64,000 nucleotides of DNA from G965199725 sp965199725 (lineage in GTDB: Bacteria; Pseudomonadota; Gammaproteobacteria; Nitrosococcales; Methylophagaceae), in NCBI GenBank assembly GCA_965199725.1, contig OZ241321.1, positions 992,001 to 1,056,000 of the forward strand, in the 5' to 3' direction. This document shows, one piece after another, positions 1-8,263 of the stretch. The first letter of the stretch is position 1; every line of letters begins with the position of its first letter. A program made the position numbers and the translations under genes. A model generated the notes under the pieces. The model did no database searches and was not told where the DNA came from. It worked only from the letters and a program-made list of their open reading frames with translations.

Positions 1-1116
1 GTACCAATTAAAGCGGGGAATATTGTTGAGAATACCCGGATTCGTGCGGCCTTACCAACAATAAAGATGGCAATAGCGGCGGAGGCCAAAGTTATGATTA
101 TGTCGCATCTTGGCAGGCCAACAGCAGGGATATATGAACAACAATATTCACTTGCGCCAGTCGCTGACTGTTTGACGACATTACTTAAACAGCCTGTTCA
201 TCTGGAGCAAAATTGGCTTGAAGCGGATCAGACGACCATACCAGATGGTGAGGTTGTGTTATGTGAAAACGTTCGTTTTCATATCGGCGAAATAATAAAC
301 GATGACGCTCTGTCACAGCAAATGGCAGCATTATGCGATGTATTTGTTATGGATGCTTTTGGCACGGCTCATCGTGTGCATGCTTCAACTTACGGTATTG
401 CAAAATATGCACCTATGGTGTGCGCAGGCCCATTATTATCAGCCGAGCTGGAGGCGTTAGGCGGGGCGCTGGATAGCCCGGCAAGGCCAGTAGTTGCTAT
501 TGTTGGTGGTGCAAAGGTATCAACAAAACTAGCGCTTCTGGATACATTGTCGCATGTCGTTGACAATTTAATTGTTGGTGGGGGGATAGCTAATACCTTT
601 ATTGCGGCAGAAGGCAACAGCGTGGGGTGCTCTCTGTATGAGCCTGATTTGATTGCTACTTGTAAGGCGCTAACAAAATATGCCCACGGACGAGGCAGCG
701 TTATTCCTGTGCCAATTGATGTTGTTTGTGGCAAAGCGTTTGCTAAAGATGCAGAGGCGACAGTTAAAGCAGTGACAGCTATTGAAGATGACGACATGAT
801 ATTTGATGTTGGGCCAGAATCAATCGACCAGTTAACTGACATAATTAAAGGTGCTGGCACAATTATCTGGAATGGGCCTATAGGCGTATTTGAGTTTACG
901 CAGTTTGAACAGGGTACCAAAGCGATCGCCAGTGCAATCGCTAGGTCGGATGCTTTTTCAATTGCAGGTGGTGGCGATACGCTGGCGGCGATATCTCAAT
1001 ATAAAGTTTGTGACAATATTTCTTATATTTCAACTGGAGGAGGCGCTTTTCTTGCGTTTTTGGAGGGCAAACCATTGCCGGCAGTTGCTGTACTGGAAAG
1101 GTGCACCGATTGTTAG
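1..1116 (+). CDS. pgk: Phosphoglycerate kinase, 5' end cut by window
   Basis: Transfers phosphate between 1,3-bisphosphoglycerate and ADP in cytosolic glycolysis, gluconeogenesis or the Calvin cycle. The frame is open from base 1, and residues before the first ATG (base 67) already match the family (an NTRIRAALPTI stretch), so the true start lies just upstream of the window. 371 residues are visible and only about 15 appear to be missing. SHLGRP (visible residues about 35-40), GGAKVSTKL, WNGPIGVFE and the glycine-rich GGGDTLAAI are all present. The C-terminus (ERCTDC) is slightly unusual. It lies upstream of fba on the same strand, but pyk, often found between them, is absent and a decayed foreign gene occupies the gap. 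Confidence 0.97.
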   Translation, partial: VPIKAGNIVENTRIRAALPTIKMAIAAEAKVMIMSHLGRPTAGIYEQQYSLAPVADCLTTLLKQPVHLEQNWLEADQTTIPDGEVVLCENVRFHIGEIINDDALSQQMAALCDVFVMDAFGTAHRVHASTYGIAKYAPMVCAGPLLSAELEALGGALDSPARPVVAIVGGAKVSTKLALLDTLSHVVDNLIVGGGIANTFIAAEGNSVGCSLYEPDLIATCKALTKYAHGRGSVIPVPIDVVCGKAFAKDAEATVKAVTAIEDDDMIFDVGPESIDQLTDIIKGAGTIIWNGPIGVFEFTQFEQGTKAIASAIARSDAFSIAGGGDTLAAISQYKVCDNISYISTGGGAFLAFLEGKPLPAVAVLERCTDC

Positions 1117-1532
1117 CGCAATACATTGCCTGATTGATTCCATTTTCAGTAAATTTTTCTTCTAAGAATCCCTTTGCGTAGTCTTTATTTTGAAGATACT
1201 TAATTGTTGGGAAAATTATTTTCAATGTGTTTTGTTGGCTTGCCAGTCAATACTCTTTAAAACTGTTTCCTCGAAATTAATTGATACTGCTCGTTTGTTA
1301 CAAACTTTACTTTAACTTCCTCTTCCTGTCTTCATATTTGTCTTGAGTTGAAGAACTTATAAAGTCTTTTGCTTTGGGGCCTAAATCTGATAATATACAT
1401 CTATCACACATGAGATTATTGTAAACGCATTTGTTCTTTGCTGACCATCAAAGAATATCAACCCTTGAATCTGATTACGTTGTTCACTAAAACCAAAGAT
1501 CCACAGAAATACGCTTCTTTACAGGAGTGGAT
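1117..1532 (-). pseudogene. Remnant of a DUF262 (GmrSD-like) protein
   Basis: The 420-base gap between pgk and fba reads, on the minus strand, as a protein broken by at least four frameshifts or stops. The pieces in order are AYFCGSLVLVNN, then IFFDGQQRTNAFTIISCVI, then DLGPKAKDFISSSTQDKYED, then VKFVTNEQYQLISRK, then FPTIKYLQNKDYAKGFL. The first two correspond to the DUF262 signature (YFLGSIVL followed by IDGQQR), the N-terminal nuclease/NTPase domain of GmrSD-type modification-dependent restriction enzymes and relatives. No piece has an intact start or exceeds about 40 codons. The 5' end of the remnant runs into the ribosome binding site of fba. The family call rests on motif recognition by eye. 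Confidence 0.65.
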
Positions 1533-1535
1533 GGT

Positions 1536-2588
1536 ATGGCGTTGATTTCGTTAAGACAATTATTAGACTATGCAGCTGAATATGATTTTGCTGTTCCAGC
1601 GTTTAATATCAACAATATGGAACAGGTGCATGCAGTTATGCAGGCAGCTAACGAAGTAGATAGCCCTGTTATCATGCAAGGATCTGCAGGCGCACGCAGT
1701 TACGCAGGTGAGCCCTTTTTGCGTCATTTAATTCTCGCGGCTATTGAGCAATATCCACATATTCCAGTGGTGATGCACCAGGATCATGGCTTTAATCCAT
1801 CTGTCTGTATGCGCGCCATTCAATCTGGTTTTAGCTCGGTTATGATGGATGGCTCGTTAATGGAAGATATGAGCACACCTTCATCATTTGACTACAACGT
1901 TAATATAACACGAGCAGTTGTTGATATGGCGCATGCATGTGGTGTTTCTGTTGAGGGGGAAGTTGGTTGCCTAGGTTCGCTGGAAACAGGCATGATGGGC
2001 GAAGAAGACGAGCATGGATCGCCAGATAAATTAACCAGCAAACAGCTATTAACTGACCCTGATGAAGCGGCGGATTTTATTAAACAAACAGAGGTGGATG
2101 CACTAGCGGTTGCTATTGGTACAAGCCATGGCGCTTATAAATTTACTAGGCCACCAACAAGCACTGTACTTGCGATTGACCATATGAAAAAATTACAACA
2201 TCGTTTGCCAGACACCCATTTTGTGATGCATGGTTCAAGTTCGGTGCCACAAGAGTGGCTGACAATCATTAATGCCCACGGTGGCAATATAAGCGAAACC
2301 TACGGCGTGCCGGTAGCAGAAATTATTGAAGGCATTAAATATGGTGTGCGCAAGGTTAATATTGACACTGATCTACGCATAGCATTAACTGGTTCTCTCA
2401 GGCAATATCTAGCACAGGAAGAAAATGCAGCCAATATTGATCCACGTAAGATTTATAAGGCGGCAACTGCCGCTATGCAAGCGATTTGTCAGGCACGTTA
2501 TGAGGCTTTTGGCAGTGCAGGTCACGCAGGTACAATCAAGACGATACCGTTAGATCAAATAGCTCGACGCTATGCTAATGGTTGGTGA
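1536..2588 (+). CDS. fba: Class II fructose-bisphosphate aldolase, Calvin-cycle subtype
   Basis: Zinc-dependent aldolase interconverting fructose-1,6-bisphosphate (or sedoheptulose-1,7-bisphosphate) with dihydroxyacetone phosphate and an aldose phosphate. The 350-residue length, the MALISLRQLLDYAAE start and an HQDHG zinc-ligand motif at residues 81-85 fit the longer Calvin-type class II family rather than the E. coli FbaA type. The ATG at 1536 is chosen because AGGAG at 1523-1527 is correctly spaced for it; a GTG at 1527 is in frame but lies inside that ribosome binding site. The subtype name does not prove autotrophy: no RuBisCO or phosphoribulokinase is in the window. Confidence 0.95.
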   Translation: MALISLRQLLDYAAEYDFAVPAFNINNMEQVHAVMQAANEVDSPVIMQGSAGARSYAGEPFLRHLILAAIEQYPHIPVVMHQDHGFNPSVCMRAIQSGFSSVMMDGSLMEDMSTPSSFDYNVNITRAVVDMAHACGVSVEGEVGCLGSLETGMMGEEDEHGSPDKLTSKQLLTDPDEAADFIKQTEVDALAVAIGTSHGAYKFTRPPTSTVLAIDHMKKLQHRLPDTHFVMHGSSSVPQEWLTIINAHGGNISETYGVPVAEIIEGIKYGVRKVNIDTDLRIALTGSLRQYLAQEENAANIDPRKIYKAATAAMQAICQARYEAFGSAGHAGTIKTIPLDQIARRYANGW

Positions 2589-2718
2589 GTTTGTTCCAGC
2601 TTCAAAATAACAACCGTTTTGTGCATTAAGTAAGCATGTTTGGTTGACTGAAAATAGAGTAAAGCAGACAATTTAAGGTAAACTATACCTTTAAAGCGGC
2701 AGGGGCAGGATAAATATA

Positions 2719-3090
2719 GTGCAACAGTTGTTGGCGATTGCTACTGGCGGTGCCTTGGGTTCATTGTTGCGGTTTGGTATGTCATTAGGCATTGGTCGAT
2801 TACTGGGCCATGACTTTCCTTACGGCACGCTGATAGTCAATATTGCTGGTTCCTTGTTGGCCGGTATTTTCTTTGTATTAATTGTAGAGCGTGGCTTGTT
2901 TCCTGAGTGGCGAGGATTGATTATGATTGGGTTTTTGGGCGCAATGACCACCTTTTCAACATTTTCTATTGAAACATTGATGCTGTTAGAGTCTGGTGAG
3001 TTAAATCGGGCACTATTGAATGTCATGTTAAATGTAACATTTTGCTTAATTGCGGCATGGTTTGGGTTAATAATGGGCAGGCAGTTATAG
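2719..3090 (+). CDS. crcB: Fluoride channel CrcB/Fluc
   Basis: Small membrane protein of 123 residues with four hydrophobic segments that forms dual-topology dimers exporting fluoride. The conserved GGALGSLLRF near the N-terminus, the N in LIVNIAGS and the GFLGAMTTFSTFS signature are present. The start is a GTG preceded by a purine-rich AGGGGCAGGA. It sits about 55 bases upstream of serS and may be co-transcribed with it. I looked for the crcB fluoride riboswitch in the preceding 130 bases and did not recognise one. Confidence 0.93.
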   Translation: MQQLLAIATGGALGSLLRFGMSLGIGRLLGHDFPYGTLIVNIAGSLLAGIFFVLIVERGLFPEWRGLIMIGFLGAMTTFSTFSIETLMLLESGELNRALLNVMLNVTFCLIAAWFGLIMGRQL

Positions 3091-3145
3091 TGATACAGAC
3101 CATAGATAATCAGTGTTGGTTTCTGCTCAGGCTGGAACCATTGGC

Positions 3146-4426
3146 ATGTTAGATCCAAAACTGTTAAGAAATAACCCCAAAGAAGCCTCAATGCTGTTAG
3201 CGCGCCGAGGTTATATGCTGGATGTTGGCTTGCTGGTAACGTTAGAGCAACAACGTAAGCAGGCCCAGCTTGTTGCGCAACGCTTGCAAACCGAACGTAA
3301 TAAGCGATCTAAAGCGATAGGTAAAGCAAAGGCGGCGGGTGAAGATGTTGTGCCTCTATTAACACAGATGAATGATCTGGCTACTCGACATAAAGAGGCA
3401 GAGGCACAATTAGCGACAGTATTGCAAAAAATTACTGATGTAGCATTAGATATACCCAATATTCCTCAGGATGACGTGCCTATTGGCAATGATGAGCTTG
3501 ATAATAAAGAGTTGCTACGCTGGGGTGAGCCAGCATTATTTGATTTTGAGCCCAAAGATCATGTTGATCTGGGCGATAGCTTCAAAGAGATGGATTTTCA
3601 GACAGCGGCCAAAATCAGTCAGGCGAGGTTTATGATGCTCACTGGGTCGCTGGCACGGTTGCAGCGGGCTTTGATTCAATTCATGCTCGATTATCATATT
3701 GAGCAACATGGCTACACAGAGACCTATGTACCGTATTTAGTGAATCCTGATTCTTTACGCGGGACAGGACAATTGCCTAAGTTTGCTGGTGATCTCTTTC
3801 CATTAGCCGGTGTTGATTTGTGCCTTATTCCTACAGCCGAGGTGCCAGTAACCAATATTGTTCGTGATACCATTTTGCATGCTGATCGCTTGCCATTAAA
3901 GTTTGTCGCGCATACGCCTTGCTTTCGTAGTGAAGCAGGCTCTCATGGTCGTGATGTGCGAGGTATGATTCGTCAGCACCAGTTTGAGAAGGTTGAGCTG
4001 GTGCAAATTGTGCGATCAGGGGACTCTGATGCTGCGCATGAAACATTAACTGAGCATGCTGAGGCTATTTTGCAAGAACTGGCGTTACCTTATCGCAAGG
4101 TCATGTTATGTACGGGTGATTTGGGTTTTTCAGCAAGCAAAACCTATGATCTGGAGGTATGGCTGCCCAGCCAGAAAAACTATCGTGAGATTTCTTCATG
4201 CAGTAATTTTCAAGATTTTCAAGCACGTCGCATACAGGCGCGGTGGCGCAATCCTGAAACCAGCAAGCCAGAGTTGGTGCATACCGTTAATGGGTCGGGC
4301 TTGGCTATTGGTCGTGCGCTTGTGGCGATAATGGAAAACCATCAGGATAAACAGGGACATATCCGTATTCCTGAGGCATTGCGCCCTTATATGAATGGGC
4401 AGGCATATATTAGTGGAAGCGTTTAG
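3146..4426 (+). CDS. serS: Seryl-tRNA synthetase
   Basis: Class II synthetase charging tRNA-Ser (and tRNA-Sec where present) in the cytosol. 426 residues, a normal length. An N-terminal tRNA-binding coiled coil (about residues 25-100, rich in K/E/Q) is followed by the catalytic core with motif 2 (FRSEAGSHGRDVRGMIRQHQ) and motif 3 (GSGLAIGRALVAIMENHQ). The ATG at 3146 giving MLDPKLLRNN matches family N-termini; an in-frame TTG 33 bases upstream would add an extension without family support. The 3' end overlaps the start of the M50 protease gene. Confidence 0.97.
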   Translation: MLDPKLLRNNPKEASMLLARRGYMLDVGLLVTLEQQRKQAQLVAQRLQTERNKRSKAIGKAKAAGEDVVPLLTQMNDLATRHKEAEAQLATVLQKITDVALDIPNIPQDDVPIGNDELDNKELLRWGEPALFDFEPKDHVDLGDSFKEMDFQTAAKISQARFMMLTGSLARLQRALIQFMLDYHIEQHGYTETYVPYLVNPDSLRGTGQLPKFAGDLFPLAGVDLCLIPTAEVPVTNIVRDTILHADRLPLKFVAHTPCFRSEAGSHGRDVRGMIRQHQFEKVELVQIVRSGDSDAAHETLTEHAEAILQELALPYRKVMLCTGDLGFSASKTYDLEVWLPSQKNYREISSCSNFQDFQARRIQARWRNPETSKPELVHTVNGSGLAIGRALVAIMENHQDKQGHIRIPEALRPYMNGQAYISGSV

Positions 4427-5090
4427 CATAGTTCAGAAGGCCATTATCTGGGTAATCCCTGTTATTTTTGCTATCACTGTTCATGAGGTGGCCCATGGTT
4501 GGGCGGCATTACAGCTAGGTGACCGTACTGCTCAGATATTGGGCAGGCTGACGCTTAATCCGGTCAAGCATGTTGATCTGATTGGCACTGTATTGGTGCC
4601 GGGTCTATTATTTCTGATGGGTGGGCTTATATTTGGTTGGGCTAAACCTGTGCCGGTAACCCAGCAAAATTTGCGCAAGCCGAAATCAGACATGATTTGG
4701 GTGGCATTGGCTGGGCCTCTAGCGAACTTGATAATGGCTGTTATATGGGCGTTTATGGTTAAGCTAGGCATGAATGTATATCAACATGGTATCGCCATAG
4801 GTGAACCGATGGTTTATATGGGCATAGCAGGTGTATTAATCAACACTATGCTGATGTTATTTAACCTGTTGCCATTGCCCCCATTAGACGGTGGGCAGAT
4901 TTTGGTTAGTGCGTTACCAGACAGACTGGGCTGGCAGATTAGCCGTGTTGAGCCTTATGGTTTTTTTATATTATTAGCGTTGCTTTATTTTGGTGTGATT
5001 AGCGCAGTACTTTTGCCCCTTATGAATACATGTATTGGTATGTTGGCAATGGTTGCTGGTTTACCACCGCTTTTATTTTCAATTCTTTAG
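4395..5090 (+). CDS. Site-2-protease-like M50 membrane metalloprotease
   Basis: Polytopic membrane protein of up to 231 residues belonging to the short M50 branch without PDZ domains. The zinc site HEVAH is at residues 30-34 in the first membrane segment, NPVKHVD follows, and the third-ligand motif LLPLPPLDGGQ is at about residue 160. A substrate cannot be inferred. The ATG at 4395 overlaps serS by 32 bases; an in-frame GTG at 4413 would also be plausible. It is followed 4 bases after its stop by trpS, an order common in gammaproteobacteria. Confidence 0.9.
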   Translation: MGRHILVEAFSIVQKAIIWVIPVIFAITVHEVAHGWAALQLGDRTAQILGRLTLNPVKHVDLIGTVLVPGLLFLMGGLIFGWAKPVPVTQQNLRKPKSDMIWVALAGPLANLIMAVIWAFMVKLGMNVYQHGIAIGEPMVYMGIAGVLINTMLMLFNLLPLPPLDGGQILVSALPDRLGWQISRVEPYGFFILLALLYFGVISAVLLPLMNTCIGMLAMVAGLPPLLFSIL

Positions 5091-5094
5091 AAAA

Positions 5095-6336
5095 ATGACA
5101 TATAGCCAGGATAACACATTGCATACAACAGCATTACAATCTCGTCGCGTAGTGTCTGGTATGCGGCCAACAGGTCGGCTTCACCTTGGACATTATCATG
5201 GGGTATTAAAAAACTGGATTAAGCTGCAACATGAATTTGAGTGCTTTTTCTTTGTGGCTGACTGGCATGCCTTAACCACCCATTACGAAACGACCAGTGC
5301 TATTGAAGACAATGTATGGGAGATGGTAATTGATTGGATTGCTGCTGGTATAGAGCCTTCAACAGCGACATTGTTTTTGCAGTCAAAGGTTCCCGAGCAT
5401 GCCGAATTGCATTTGCTATTATCTATGATAACTCCGCTGTCATGGTTGGAGCGGGTGCCATCTTATAAAGATCAGCAAGAAAAACTGGTCGGGAAGGATT
5501 TATCAATGTATGGCTTTTTGGGCTATCCATTGTTGCAAAGTGCTGATATTTTAATTTATCGTGCCGGACATGTGCCTGTTGGTGAAGATCAGTTAGCACA
5601 TGTTGAAATTACCCGTGAAGTAGCGCGTCGTTTTAACTATATTTATGGTCGCGATCAAGGATTTGAACAAAAAGCAACAGTTGCCATAAAAAAAATGGGT
5701 AAAAAAAACGCCAAGCTGTATATAGGTTTGCGAAAATCTTATCAGGAGCAAGGTGACACAGATGCGCTGGAAACAGCACGTGCATTGTTGAACAACCAGC
5801 AAAACCTTACCTTAGGAGATGCTGAGCGCTTGTTTGGCTATCTTGAAGGCGGCGGTAGAGTCATTTTGCCTGAACCCCAGGCGCTGTTAACACCAGCAGC
5901 AAAAATGCCAGGATTGGACGGTCAAAAAATGTCTAAATCCTATGGCAATACGATCGCCCTATGTGAGCCAGTTGATTTGCTAGTTGATAAGATCAAAAAA
6001 ATGCCAACAGACAGCAACAGGGTACGCAGAGCAGATCCGGGTGATCCTGACAAGTGCCCAGTTTGGCAATTACACGATATTTATGCTGATGCTGATCAAA
6101 AATCTTGGGTACAAAGGGGGTGTCGCACAGCACAGATTGGTTGTATAGAGTGTAAGAATCCATTGATCGACGCAATTAGGTTAGAGCTACAGCCAATTCG
6201 TGAACGTGCCGAGGATTTGAGCCAGCGCCCAGAGGATGTACGCCGTATTATTGCAGAAGGGAGCACCGTTGCTCGTGATATAGCCAGTGATACGATGAGA
6301 GAAATACGTGCAGTCATGGGCTTAGGCTATAAGTAG
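5095..6336 (+). CDS. trpS: Tryptophanyl-tRNA synthetase
   Basis: Class I synthetase charging tRNA-Trp. 413 residues from the ATG at 5095. The signature GMRPTGRLHLGHYHG (HIGH motif) is at residues 22-36 and QKMSKS at about 277-282. This is the longer gammaproteobacterial type with an insertion ahead of KMSKS and a cysteine-containing segment (GCIECKNPL) near the C-terminus. An in-frame ATG at 5035 would lie inside the preceding gene and adds a non-homologous tail. In many gammaproteobacteria scpA and scpB lie between trpS and rluB; here rluB follows directly. Confidence 0.96.
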   Translation: MTYSQDNTLHTTALQSRRVVSGMRPTGRLHLGHYHGVLKNWIKLQHEFECFFFVADWHALTTHYETTSAIEDNVWEMVIDWIAAGIEPSTATLFLQSKVPEHAELHLLLSMITPLSWLERVPSYKDQQEKLVGKDLSMYGFLGYPLLQSADILIYRAGHVPVGEDQLAHVEITREVARRFNYIYGRDQGFEQKATVAIKKMGKKNAKLYIGLRKSYQEQGDTDALETARALLNNQQNLTLGDAERLFGYLEGGGRVILPEPQALLTPAAKMPGLDGQKMSKSYGNTIALCEPVDLLVDKIKKMPTDSNRVRRADPGDPDKCPVWQLHDIYADADQKSWVQRGCRTAQIGCIECKNPLIDAIRLELQPIRERAEDLSQRPEDVRRIIAEGSTVARDIASDTMREIRAVMGLGYK

Positions 6337-6357
6337 GCGCAATGCATTGAAGCATTG

Positions 6358-7107
6358 ATGGCTGAGAGAATTCAAAAAACACTGGCACGAGCAGGTTACG
6401 GCTCTCGCCGCCGATTTGAGTCACTAATTAAAGATGGCAGAGTGACAGTAAATGGTGCTATAGCCAAATTGGGTGATAAGTTAAAACCAACTGATAGCGT
6501 GCGTCTTGATGGAAAATTACTTTCGGTAAAGCGTTTATCGCACAAGCCACAACAGACATTGATTTATAACAAGCCTATTGGTGAAATATGCACTCGCTAT
6601 GACCCAGAGGGACGGCGTACTATTTATCAATCATTACCCCTACTTAAGCAGGGTCGCTGGATAAGTGTCGGTCGTTTAGACATCAATACCAGTGGACTTC
6701 TTATTTTAACGACTGATGGCGAGATGGCAAATGCGCTTATGCATCCTTCAAACAGGATGGATCGTGAATATGCTGTTCGCGTAATGGGCATAGTAACACC
6801 TGATATGATACAAAATTTGCTTGACGGGGTCAGCTTAGTAGATGGAAGTGCTCGGTTTTCGGATATTCAGGATTCTGGTGGCAAGGGTGCTAACCATTGG
6901 TATCATGTTGTGATTCAGGAAGGCCGTAATAAGGAGGTACGTAGGTTGTGGGAAAGCCAAGGTGTTCAGGTTAGTCGCTTGATGCGAGTAAGGTACGGGC
7001 CGATTATGCTGCCAAAGCAGCTAAAAACAGGTAGGTGGATTCTGCTGTCCCCTAATGATTTAGCAGTATTATATGGGCAAGTTGGCTTACCACCAGCAAT
7101 CAATTAG
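6358..7107 (+). CDS. rluB: 23S rRNA pseudouridine-2605 synthase family (RluB)
   Basis: Converts a uridine in 23S rRNA helix 93 to pseudouridine. The N-terminal S4 RNA-binding domain (residues 1-60) contains GYGSRRRFESLIKDGRV; the RsuA/RluB catalytic domain contains GRLDINTSGLL with the catalytic Asp at about 107, and NKEVRRLWE later. 249 residues without the long basic tail of E. coli RluB. A TTG immediately precedes the ATG used here. It begins 21 bases after trpS. RluE or RluF specificity cannot be excluded, but context and the N-terminal S4 domain favour RluB. Confidence 0.9.
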   Translation: MAERIQKTLARAGYGSRRRFESLIKDGRVTVNGAIAKLGDKLKPTDSVRLDGKLLSVKRLSHKPQQTLIYNKPIGEICTRYDPEGRRTIYQSLPLLKQGRWISVGRLDINTSGLLILTTDGEMANALMHPSNRMDREYAVRVMGIVTPDMIQNLLDGVSLVDGSARFSDIQDSGGKGANHWYHVVIQEGRNKEVRRLWESQGVQVSRLMRVRYGPIMLPKQLKTGRWILLSPNDLAVLYGQVGLPPAIN

Positions 7108-7142
7108 CTTCCATTTCAAAATCAAACTTGACAAATTAAATC

Positions 7143-7394
7143 AGTCTGCAACGCTTGTTAAGAAATAAAGGAAAGAAACGACCTAAGGCTGATCTCCTTA
7201 AACTCTTAGAATATGGTTACCTTGATAAGGGTGACCTTGCTTCTTTGTGACTATCAAGAAGGACATATAGTTGAAGGATATGAAGCTACTGTTTGCGGAA
7301 AACGGCTTGAATGGAAAGGAAAACAATATTCTATGAGTGAGCCGGTGCAATAAAAATAGTACAAGTGTCAGACATATGTGAGATTGCTACCTAA
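7143..7394 (+). pseudogene. Remnant of a RAMA-like domain protein
   Basis: Most of the 350-base gap after rluB reads as a C-terminal protein fragment with two frameshifts: a basic stretch NKGKKRPKADLLKLLEYGYL, then GYEATVCGKRLEWKGKQYS, then AGAIKIVQVSDI. The pattern (a helix leading to GxLxxGD, then YEATV, a W-x-GKxYS turn, and a terminal hydrophobic helix) resembles the RAMA domain found at the C-terminus of restriction-associated adenine methylases and related proteins. No start codon, catalytic domain or intact frame remains. The assignment is by pattern only; an unrelated small gene is the alternative. Confidence 0.45.
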
Positions 7395-7461
7395 AGGAAA
7401 ATAGCCTGTAGTAGCAGCCTCTAAGATCAGGCGATAGCTATTTGTCAGAATCGGCACTGTT

Positions 7462-8205
7462 TTATTGCGCTTTAACAAGCTGGCCGTTGATTGTTAGGCT
7501 GTCTTTACCCATCAGATAAAGATAAGTATTCACAACATCTTCAGGCTTAGCCAGATTAGTCGGATCAATCGCTGGAAATGCACGGACATGAAGTTCGGTA
7601 TGTACGATACCAGGATCAATGCAGTTTGACCGTCCATAATTGCTGGCCTCTAATTCATCGGCTAACTGCTTGCTAAAGGATTCAATACCAGCTTTAGCTA
7701 TCCCATAGCCAGACCAATATGCCCTATCTTTGCGACCGTCAGTAGTAAAAATAACCGAAACTGGTTTTTGCCCCCGTTGTAGCAGAGGCAGGCAGGCGCG
7801 TGTCAATAAATAAGGTGCGGTAAGATTAATATGCAGCGTTTCTAGCCAAATTTGCTGATTCTGATGCTGTATTGGCGCCAGCTGACCAAGTGATGCTGCA
7901 CAATGGACCATGCCATCAAGTCGGCCAAAATTGTCGTCAATACGGTTAGCTAAATCATCATAATCAGAGGCGCTGGCACCTTTTAAGTCAAGGGGATAAA
8001 TAGCCGGCAGTGATTCACTTACTGCAACAATATTGTCATACGTTTTCTCCAAAGTAGCGATGTTTTTGTCAAGTATAATGACTGTTGCGCCATGGCTAGC
8101 GTACGCTTTGGCTACAGCACTGCCAATACCTTTTGCTGCCCCAGTAACAAGGATGATGTATTCTTTAAGAAGCGAAGGAAGAGGTAGGTAATGACGGGGC
8201 ATCAT
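7462..8205 (-). CDS. YciK-like short-chain dehydrogenase/reductase
   Basis: Rossmann-fold oxidoreductase of about 247 residues resembling E. coli YciK, whose substrate is unknown. The cofactor motif GAAKGIG is near the N-terminus and the active-site YGIAK (YxxxK) is present. The usual catalytic Ser before the Tyr appears replaced within FTTDGRKDRAYW, where Thr or Asp stands instead. The ATG at 8205 is preferred: the upstream TTG at 8241 sits against a TATAAT-like element that probably belongs to the promoter. It lies 22 bases upstream (in reading sense, downstream) of hpnE on the same strand, perhaps in one unit. Confidence 0.82.
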   Translation of the reverse strand: MMPRHYLPLPSLLKEYIILVTGAAKGIGSAVAKAYASHGATVIILDKNIATLEKTYDNIVAVSESLPAIYPLDLKGASASDYDDLANRIDDNFGRLDGMVHCAASLGQLAPIQHQNQQIWLETLHINLTAPYLLTRACLPLLQRGQKPVSVIFTTDGRKDRAYWSGYGIAKAGIESFSKQLADELEASNYGRSNCIDPGIVHTELHVRAFPAIDPTNLAKPEDVVNTYLYLMGKDSLTINGQLVKAQ

Positions 8206-8263
8206 GAGCACTTTTCTACAAGGGTGCTGATATTGCGCCAAATTATAACAAAGTTAATTTGAT

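Noticed and set aside
390..920. Long minus-strand open frame inside pgk
   Set aside because: It is antisense to a fully conserved kinase and its translation is Ser/Pro/Ala-rich low-complexity sequence with no family resemblance.
2589..2718. Fluoride riboswitch upstream of crcB
   Set aside because: I could not find the conserved crcB-motif pseudoknot sequence in the leader.
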